A DNA stretch of 30,157 bases from an uncultured Clostridia bacterium (lineage in GTDB: Bacteria; Bacillota; Clostridia; Oscillospirales; Oscillospiraceae), in assembly GCA_945487445.1 (NCBI GenBank), contig CALYTU010000005.1, forward strand, positions 1-30,157, read 5' to 3'. A program made the position numbers and the translations under genes. Shown in pieces: positions 25,029 to 30,157 of the stretch (positions are counted from its first letter, which is position 1; the number at the start of each line of letters is the position of its first letter). Under the pieces are notes generated by a model. The model was not told the origin of the DNA and made no database searches. It saw nothing but the letters and a program-made list of their open reading frames with translations.

Positions 25029-25686
25029 ACGGGATCGCGTCTGCTTCTTCCTCCTCCAGGACGTCCCAATCGGAACGAAAGACAATCGAAGGCACGTCTG
25101 CTGCCTCCAAACGGGCCATCAAGGTCTGTCGCGTGTCCCAAAAGAGGACGGACCCATCGCTCCGGCGGCAATGGAGACAGCCCGGCCCCGGGCAGGAAAA
25201 GCCGCGGGCGGGCAGAGAACCGCGCCACGCCACCCATGCTCTGCCGGGGACGGCCCGGTGCCGCAAGGGCGCACCGTCCAGGATTACCTGGCCGTATCGC
25301 CGTCTCTGCGCCTGCAGCCAGTTCGCAAAGGAAACGCCGCCCCGCCAGGGGCCGATCAGCACTGCCCCGTGGGGCAGGCCTGCCCAGGCGGGGGGCAACA
25401 CAACCTCGCGCCCGGCCAGGGCAGTGATCAGCTCCGCCAAAAGGGGCTGCCGGGGCCGCTCAAAATCAAAGATCACAAGGCCTTCCCAGGCGGAAAGTGC
25501 CAGTCTTGCCGCCGCAGCTCCCCGGCGGTCCGGCGCAAAGCGGTCGTCCACCACCAGCCCAGCCGCCCCCGCCGGAAGCGGCAGATTGCGCCACAGCCCG
25601 GTTGGATGGAAGCCATAACCCAAAGCAAGATGCGTCGGCCCCGAGGAAAATTCCCTATTTTCCGCAAAATATACACAAGTTTTCAT
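25027..25686 (-). CDS. Hypothetical protein, 219 residues
   Basis: I do not recognise this protein. It begins MKTCVYFAENREFSSG and has alternating hydrophobic strands such as AGLVVDDRF, EGLVIFDFERP and HGAVLIGPWRG. These suggest an alpha/beta barrel or Rossmann-like fold, but no catalytic signature is certain. A small cysteine group CPGPGCLHC lies near residue 170, and the C-terminus is acidic (DVLEEEEADAIP). An ATG at 25701 is an alternative start; neither has a good ribosome-binding site. The start codon overlaps the -35 box of the divergent YqeG promoter, so the two units share control DNA. Codon use and GC content look like the neighbours, which supports a genuine gene. Confidence 0.65.
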   Translation of the reverse strand: MKTCVYFAENREFSSGPTHLALGYGFHPTGLWRNLPLPAGAAGLVVDDRFAPDRRGAAAARLALSAWEGLVIFDFERPRQPLLAELITALAGREVVLPPAWAGLPHGAVLIGPWRGGVSFANWLQAQRRRYGQVILDGAPLRHRAVPGRAWVAWRGSLPARGFSCPGPGCLHCRRSDGSVLFWDTRQTLMARLEAADVPSIVFRSDWDVLEEEEADAIP

Positions 25687-25714
25687 GGACAATACCCACA
25701 TTTGGTGCTATAAT
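25686..25714 (+). promoter_or_regulatory. Probable sigma-A promoter of the yqeG-pepP operon
   Basis: -35 TGGACA (25686-25691), a 17-base spacer and a perfect -10 TATAAT (25709-25714) lie about 55 bases before the ATG at 25769. The -35 box overlaps the start of the divergent hypothetical gene. Confidence 0.7.
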
Positions 25715-25768
25715 ATTCCAGAAGATGATCTCGGATCATTATGATTTTATGAAAGCGGAGGAAGCTTC

Positions 25769-26275
25769 ATGCCTTTTTCCCTGCTGCCGAAGGCGATTTT
25801 TTATAGGCTGACGGATGTGACGCCCGCATTTCTTCAGGACCGGGGGATTGACCTTTTGATGTTGGACTTTGACAACACCATGCTGCCCTATACCTCCCGT
25901 GTCCCCGCGCCGGAGCTCCTGACCTGGCTCGACGGGATGAAGCGGAGCGGAATTCGGCTTTGTGTGGTCTCCAACAGCAAGAAGGACAAGGCCGCCGGTT
26001 TCTGCCGGGCGCACAACATTTCCTGCGTCACCCACTCCAAAAAGCCAACCGGCAAGGGCATCCGCCGCTGCCTTGCCCAATTTGACGCCGCGCCGGAGCA
26101 GGCCGCTTTGGCAGGGGACCAGATCTTCACAGACGTTCTGGGCGCTAACTGCGCCGGAGCGGTCTCCATCCTGGTTAAGCCCATTCATCTGCACAATATT
26201 TGGCTTAAGCTCCGTCACGCGGCGGAGCAGCCATTCATTTATTTCGCAAGAAAAAGGAGAATTACAAAGCCATGA
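25769..26275 (+). CDS. yqeG: YqeG-family HAD phosphatase
   Basis: This 168-residue protein is a HAD-superfamily (class IIIA) phosphatase of the YqeG group. The nucleophile motif is DFDNT at residues 33-37, motif II is VVSNS near residue 70, the motif III lysine lies in the KKPTGKG stretch and motif IV is GDQIFTD. Relatives include phosphatidylglycerophosphate phosphatases, but the bacterial YqeG substrate is not established. A GCGGAGGAAG site precedes the ATG. Its stop overlaps the start of the peptidase gene as ATGA. In Bacillus yqeG lies with yqeH and aroE; here it is joined to the pepP-efp region instead. Confidence 0.88.
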   Translation: MPFSLLPKAIFYRLTDVTPAFLQDRGIDLLMLDFDNTMLPYTSRVPAPELLTWLDGMKRSGIRLCVVSNSKKDKAAGFCRAHNISCVTHSKKPTGKGIRRCLAQFDAAPEQAALAGDQIFTDVLGANCAGAVSILVKPIHLHNIWLKLRHAAEQPFIYFARKRRITKP

Positions 26276-27339
26276 CAAACCTGGAAAAGTATCTGTCCGT
26301 GTTGGAAAAGGGGACCTATGACGGCCTTCTGCTCACCAGCCCCATCTCTCGCAAGTACTGCGCCGAGTTCAATGTCGACGAGGGCGTTGCCATCGTCACA
26401 AAAAAAGGCTGCCGCTACTTCACAGACTCACGCTACATCGAAACCGCCGAAAAAAATCTCAAGGGTTTTGACGTCCGCATGATCAGCAAGGACAACGGCT
26501 ACATCAAGCAGCTCAATCAGGCAATCGAGGAGTTCGAGGTATTCACCCTGGGCTTCGAGGAAGATTTCTTGACCGTGGCCGAGTTCCGCTCCTATGAGGG
26601 CAAGCTGAACGCCAAGCTGGTCCCCTGCCAGCAGGACATCAATGCTTTCCGCGTTGTCAAGGAAGAATACGAGCTTCAGCGTATGCGGCAGGCCCAGGCC
26701 ATCACGGACAAGGCTTTCACCGAGGTTTGCACCCGGATTCGGGTGGGCATGACCGAGAAGGAACTGGCCGCGGAGTTAATTTACTGCCTGTACAAGAACG
26801 GCGCCGAGGGCCTGTCCTTCGCGCCCATCGTGGTTTCCGGCCCGAACACCTCCATGCCCCACGGCGTCCCCGGCGAGCGCAAGCTCCAAAAGGGCGACTT
26901 CATCACCATGGATTTCGGCGTGGTCTACAAGGACTACTGCTCCGATATGACCCGTACCGTTGCCCTGGGCTTCGCCACCGACGAGATGAAGCTGGTCTAT
27001 GAGACCGTTCTCAAGGCTCAGCTTGCCGGCATCGCCGCCACCAAAGCCGGCGTTACAGGGCAAGCCATCGACGGCACGGCCCGCAAGATCATTGCCGACG
27101 CCGGTTACGGCGACTTCTTTGGCCACGGTTACGGTCACTGCCTTGGCCTGCAGGTCCACGAGGCTCCCTATTGCAGCCCCCTGAATGACAAGCCCATGCC
27201 CGCGGGCTGCGTCAGCTCCGCCGAGCCCGGCATCTACCTCCCCGGAAAGTTCGGCGTCCGAATTGAGGACTGCGTTATCATCAAGGAAGACGGCGTAGAG
27301 GACCTGGCGCACAGTCCCAAGGATCTCATCATTCTGTGA
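26272..27339 (+). CDS. Xaa-Pro aminopeptidase, M24B (YqhT-like)
   Basis: This 355-residue cytoplasmic metallopeptidase removes N-terminal residues that precede proline. An N-terminal creatinase-like domain (1-125) is followed by the pita-bread catalytic domain. The five metal ligands are visible: Asp214 (MDFG), Asp225 (SDMTRT), His289 (GYGHCLG), Glu318 (SSAEPG) and Glu332 (RIEDC). An AAAAGGAG site lies inside the end of yqeG, and the genes overlap by 4 bases. The pairing of this peptidase with efp is common in Firmicutes (yqhT-efp in Bacillus); here an acyltransferase gene lies between them. Confidence 0.94.
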   Translation: MTNLEKYLSVLEKGTYDGLLLTSPISRKYCAEFNVDEGVAIVTKKGCRYFTDSRYIETAEKNLKGFDVRMISKDNGYIKQLNQAIEEFEVFTLGFEEDFLTVAEFRSYEGKLNAKLVPCQQDINAFRVVKEEYELQRMRQAQAITDKAFTEVCTRIRVGMTEKELAAELIYCLYKNGAEGLSFAPIVVSGPNTSMPHGVPGERKLQKGDFITMDFGVVYKDYCSDMTRTVALGFATDEMKLVYETVLKAQLAGIAATKAGVTGQAIDGTARKIIADAGYGDFFGHGYGHCLGLQVHEAPYCSPLNDKPMPAGCVSSAEPGIYLPGKFGVRIEDCVIIKEDGVEDLAHSPKDLIIL

Positions 27340-28523
27340 GCGAGTTCCATCTGACAGGAACGCCCCTGCCCGCCACCCCGCTCAAGGGCGGCGGGACGTG
27401 GGTCTGCTGCTTCGACTGGCTGCGCCTGTTCGCCATGTCGGGCGTGATTTTCATGCACGCGGCCTCCGGAATTCTGCGGGACCAGCGGAACCTCGTTTGG
27501 CACGGTGTAAATCTTCTGACCTCCCTGGCCTTCACGGCCGTTCCTCTGTTTTTTATGATCTCCGGGAGCCTGCTGCTGAGCAGCCCTCGGACCGCAGACC
27601 TGAAGCACCTGTGGCGAAGGCGGCTTCCCCGTCTGGTTCTGCCCCTGCTGTTCTGGAGCGCAGCGACGCTGCTCCTGCTCCGGCACTGGGATGGGATGCG
27701 CTTCGGCGAGATTCTGGAGAGCTTTCTGGCCATCCCCCATACCCCGGCCTACCTGCACCTTTGGTATATGTACACGCTGATCGCTCTCTACGCGCTGTCG
27801 CCCCTGCTGTACCACATGGTCCGGGGACTGGATCGGTCCGCAGAACGCTATCTGGTTGGATTAATCTCCGTTATTCTGGGGCTGGAAATGCTCCAAATGC
27901 TGGCGCCAGACTCCGTCAAGTGCTATCTGGAACTGGACCTGTCCTCCTCACTGCGCTTTCTAAACGGCCATCTATTCCCCTTCTTGCTGGGCTTTTTTCT
28001 CTTCCGCCGAGATCGGTACATCCCAAACTGGAAGCTGATCGTCCTCGCGCTTCTGTGCTTGGGCGTTATTACGGCGGGAACCTGGCTCGAGACCAGGCGG
28101 GCCGGGGTCTACAGCGCGGCATTCCAGCGGCAGAACGGAGGATGGGAGATCAGCCTCGCTGCCCTGCTCTTCCTGCTGGTCAAGCAGAACTTGCGCCGTC
28201 CCCCGCGGCTGCGGATTGCCCGGGAGTTGGTGCGGCTTTCCATGCCGATTTACCTCGTGCACCCCATGGTCATCCGATGGCTTTGGCGGCTGCACCTCTA
28301 CCCCAGATGCTTCCTGCATCTGCTCCTCGTCTTCGTTCTGATCCTGGCGCTCTCCTGGCTGATTTCCAAGACGCTGGCCTCCGTCCCCGGCCTTTGCTGG
28401 TTCAGCACCGGCATCCCCTGGGCGGACGCGCGAGAGAGCTGTTCCTGGCAGGCCAGCCTTCGGCATCTGCAGCAGAGACTGCGGCGGAACAGCGGTAAAA
28501 CGGACGGAGAAGGACAATCGTAA
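27336..28523 (+). CDS. Membrane acyltransferase, acyltransferase-3 family
   Basis: This 395-residue integral membrane protein has about ten hydrophobic helices and fits the acyltransferase-3 family, which transfers acyl groups to surface sugars or cell-wall polymers. The family opening is visible: FDWLRLFAMSGVIFMHA, with the Arg and His expected for the active site, then PLFFMISGSLLL. A late segment SMPIYLVHPMVIR matches the conserved C-terminal helix. The start is a GTG overlapping the peptidase stop (GTGA) with no clear ribosome-binding site, so translation may depend on coupling. The acceptor substrate cannot be read from sequence. The stop codon lies inside the structured element at 28519-28659. 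Confidence 0.82.
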   Translation: MSEFHLTGTPLPATPLKGGGTWVCCFDWLRLFAMSGVIFMHAASGILRDQRNLVWHGVNLLTSLAFTAVPLFFMISGSLLLSSPRTADLKHLWRRRLPRLVLPLLFWSAATLLLLRHWDGMRFGEILESFLAIPHTPAYLHLWYMYTLIALYALSPLLYHMVRGLDRSAERYLVGLISVILGLEMLQMLAPDSVKCYLELDLSSSLRFLNGHLFPFLLGFFLFRRDRYIPNWKLIVLALLCLGVITAGTWLETRRAGVYSAAFQRQNGGWEISLAALLFLLVKQNLRRPPRLRIARELVRLSMPIYLVHPMVIRWLWRLHLYPRCFLHLLLVFVLILALSWLISKTLASVPGLCWFSTGIPWADARESCSWQASLRHLQQRLRRNSGKTDGEGQS

Positions 28524-28659
28524 CTGTTCAGCCCATGCCGTAGGGCGGCCTGACCTCAGGCCGCCGACACGCTGGCACGGATCGCAGCGGCCATGAGTCT
28601 GGCCGCCTTACGCAAAACCGAAGGGTTTTCGCATGGTTCGTATGGGCTGAGCTGTTACG
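28519..28659 (+). other. 141-nt structured element upstream of efp
   Basis: The ends (28519-28538 and 28640-28659) pair over 20 positions with one mismatch and a few wobbles; TCAGCCCAT/ATGGGCTGA is the core. Inside, two folds compete. One is a 12-bp stem (28539-28550 with 28601-28612) around CTCAGGCCGC/GCGGCC..TGAG. The other is a set of local hairpins: GGCGGCCTGA/TCAGGCCGCC at 28544-28565 and GCGGCCA/TGGCCGC at 28587-28606. A third hairpin, AAAACC-GAAG-GGTTTT (28614-28629), is compatible with both. The efp promoter lies downstream at 28698-28726, so this is not the leader of a transcript from that promoter. It could be the 3' end of the acyltransferase message or an old palindromic insertion. 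Confidence 0.6.
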
Positions 28660-28697
28660 GACGATAGACGAAAACCCGCAGAAGCACAATAAAATGC

Positions 28698-28726
28698 TTG
28701 CATAATTCATAATCATGTAGTATACT
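28698..28726 (+). promoter_or_regulatory. Sigma-A promoter of efp
   Basis: -35 TTGCAT (28698-28703), a 17-base spacer and -10 TATACT (28721-28726) lie about 63 bases before the efp ATG. Confidence 0.75.
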
Positions 28727-28789
28727 ATATCAGTAAAAATGCCGGAACGGCAGAAACACGTATAATTTACAGCTTTGGAGGAAACATAT

Positions 28790-29359
28790 ATGGCAACCAT
28801 TACCGCTGGTGATTTCAGAAATGGCAAGACCTTTGAGATGGACGGCAAGATCTATCAGGTCGTGGAGTTCCAGCACGTCAAGCCCGGCAAGGGCGCGGCC
28901 TTTGTCCGCACCAAGATGAGAAACATCATCACCGGCGGCGTGACCGAGACCTCTTTTAACCCCACCGCAAAATTTGAGGAGGCCTTTGTCGAGCGCAGAA
29001 AGATGGCCTATTCCTACAACGACGGCGATCTGTACTACTTCATGGACAACGAGACCTTTGACATGGTCCCCCTGGGCAAGGATGTCCTGCCCGATGCTTT
29101 CAAGTTCGTCAAGGAGAACGAGGAATGCACCCTCCTGTCCTACAAGGGCAATGTCTTCGGCGTTGAGTGCCCCAACTTCGTGATTCTGGAAGTCACCCAC
29201 ACCGAACCCGGTCTTGCCGGCAACACCGCCACCAACACGCTCAAGCCCGCCACCGTGGAGACAGGCGCCGAGGTGAAGATTCCTCTGTTCATCAACGAGG
29301 GCGACGTGATCCAGATCGACACCCGCACCGGCGAATACATGGGCCGCGCCAAGGGCTGA
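28790..29359 (+). CDS. efp: Translation elongation factor P
   Basis: This 189-residue protein relieves ribosome stalling at consecutive prolines. Domain I (KOW-like) holds the loop VKPGKGAAF, with Lys34 at the tip as the usual site of modification. Two OB-fold domains follow (VPLGKDVLP... and the C-terminal EVKIPLFINEGDVIQIDTRT signature with GEYMGRAKG). The ATG at 28790 has a TTGGAGGAA site; an in-frame start five codons earlier would overlap that site. It has its own promoter. A Lys at the loop tip does not by itself show which modification system acts, and none is encoded in the window. Confidence 0.97.
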   Translation: MATITAGDFRNGKTFEMDGKIYQVVEFQHVKPGKGAAFVRTKMRNIITGGVTETSFNPTAKFEEAFVERRKMAYSYNDGDLYYFMDNETFDMVPLGKDVLPDAFKFVKENEECTLLSYKGNVFGVECPNFVILEVTHTEPGLAGNTATNTLKPATVETGAEVKIPLFINEGDVIQIDTRTGEYMGRAKG

Positions 29360-29391
29360 TCTTCCACGGTACGCCGCCACATGCCAATTCC

Positions 29392-29440
29392 GCCGCTTCT
29401 GCAGTATCCACTGACCTCAGCGGATATGACGAGAAGCGGC
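29392..29440 (+). other. Hairpin between efp and the zinc-ribbon gene
   Basis: GCCGCTTCT (29392-29400) and AGAAGCGGC (29432-29440) pair perfectly over 9 bp, and TATCC/GGATA (29405-29409 with 29422-29426) adds an inner stem. No T run follows, so it is not a standard terminator. The rest of the 124-base gap shows only the ribosome-binding site of the next gene. Confidence 0.5.
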
Positions 29441-29483
29441 CGGACACAATGCAATCTGTTTAATTAGAAAGGAGCAATCAACC

Positions 29484-29933
29484 ATGACACTTGCCGAAAA
29501 AGCCGCTTACCTCAAGGGCCTGATGGACGGCATCAAGCTCGATACCGAAAAGGATGAGAACCGCCTGCTGAAGGCCGTGGTGGATCTGCTTCAGGATATG
29601 GCTGTCTCCATCGACGACCTGGAGGATAACGCCATCGCCGTCTCCGACGAGCTGGACGAGATCGAAGAGAATCTGGACGCCATCGACGAGTACCTGATGG
29701 ACGAGGACGAGGACGACGATTTTGATGACGAGTTCGACTACGACCTTGACGATGAGAACGATGAATACGACTTCGGCGAGGACGCGGTCTATGAAGTCAC
29801 CTGTCCCAAGTGCGGCGAGGTCCACCAGTTCAGTGAGAAGGAACTGCTGGAGGGATCGAAGCCCTGCTCGAAATGCGGTGAGCTGCTGGAGTTCGAGTTC
29901 GACGAGGACGACAGTGAGGAAATGCCTTTCTGA
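29484..29933 (+). CDS. CD1247-like acidic zinc-ribbon protein
   Basis: This 149-residue protein has three parts. A helical N-terminal region (about 1-70, TLAEKAAYLKGLMDGIKLD at the start) resembles the CD1247 N-terminal domain of Clostridia. A very acidic linker follows (about 70-100, almost all Asp/Glu). The C-terminal zinc ribbon has Cys107, Cys110, Cys128 and Cys131 in CPKCGE and CSKCGE. The function is unknown; the charge and the ribbon would suit contact with a nucleic-acid-binding partner, which is inference. An AAAGGAG site precedes the ATG. It lies after efp, an arrangement often seen in Clostridia, and ends at the terminator at 30033-30076. Confidence 0.85.
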   Translation: MTLAEKAAYLKGLMDGIKLDTEKDENRLLKAVVDLLQDMAVSIDDLEDNAIAVSDELDEIEENLDAIDEYLMDEDEDDDFDDEFDYDLDDENDEYDFGEDAVYEVTCPKCGEVHQFSEKELLEGSKPCSKCGELLEFEFDEDDSEEMPF

Positions 29934-30032
29934 ACAAGTCCAAATGCCCCTCCGGTTTGGCGCGGTGTTCGTAAAACAGTTATTGTCTAATGATCTTTTA
30001 TGGCCTCTGTCAGATAGAATCAGCGGCAAGAG

Positions 30033-30076
30033 AATAAGCGATACGTGGCCCATGTGACCATGTATCGCTTATTTTT
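30033..30076 (+). terminator. Rho-independent terminator after the zinc-ribbon gene
   Basis: A 16-bp stem (30033-30048 with 30058-30073, AATAAGCGATAC/GTATCGCTTATT at its base, one wobble) is followed by TTTTT. It closes the efp-side unit on the plus strand. Confidence 0.88.
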
Positions 30077-30122
30077 AGTATTTATCCAATTAAAATAGTT
30101 TATAAATTTATTAAACACTATA

Positions 30123-30151
30123 TTGACAAATCAAAAAACTAATACTATATT
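30123..30151 (+). promoter_or_regulatory. Near-consensus promoter reading out of the window
   Basis: A perfect -35 TTGACA (30123-30128), a 17-base spacer and -10 TATATT (30146-30151) lie in the AT-rich last 80 bases. The gene it drives begins beyond the right edge. Confidence 0.75.
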
Positions 30152-30157
30152 ATATGC

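Overview
The window is high-GC (roughly 55-60% by eye), densely packed chromosomal DNA from a Firmicute. The linked order tig-clpP-clpX-lon-engB, the AddAB (not RecBCD) recombination nuclease, the RbgA/RNase HII/YraN cluster and a clostridial-type 6S RNA all fit. The CD1247-type zinc-ribbon protein beside efp and several Clostridia-type hypotheticals point to Clostridia, probably Oscillospiraceae-like. The family placement is inference from gene content; no 16S gene is present.

Layout. Positions 1-6.6 kb (minus strand): a proteostasis operon read right to left, trigger factor, ClpP, ClpX, Lon and the ribosome-assembly GTPase EngB, with a sigma-A-like promoter in front of tig. Positions 6.66-11.15 kb (minus): signal peptidase I, RbgA, RNase HII, YraN, an M19 dipeptidase and a metallophosphoesterase, mostly overlapping, with a good promoter before lepB. 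Positions 11.2-11.9 kb (plus): a small acidic DUF1292 protein, then a 6S RNA and a bidirectional hairpin. Positions 11.9-20.6 kb (minus): a membrane-anchored parvulin/SurA-like foldase containing a 27-bp tandem repeat, then addB-addA. Positions 20.65-23.9 kb: a 91-nt palindromic element in the addB leader region, then two plus-strand flavoproteins. Positions 23.9-25.7 kb (minus): a 55-aa membrane protein, a YolD-like protein and an unrecognised 219-aa protein. Positions 25.7-30.1 kb (plus): YqeG-type phosphatase, M24B aminopeptidase, membrane acyltransferase, a 141-nt structured element, EF-P and a CD1247-like zinc-ribbon protein. The last 80 bases are very AT-rich and hold a near-consensus promoter pointing out of the window.

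Most genes are housekeeping. The unusual layer lies between them. Two identical 123-bp palindromic elements (10215-10337 and 24298-24420, opposite orientation) are each flanked by a perfect 8-bp target-site duplication, and a third copy is cut by the left edge. They are a recently active, non-autonomous transposable element (MITE). Three further intergenic inverted-repeat elements (20649-20739, 28519-28659, 29392-29440) are not explained by any class I recognise. I saw no CRISPR array, tRNA, rRNA or complete insertion sequence, and no clear evidence of a new multi-gene system.
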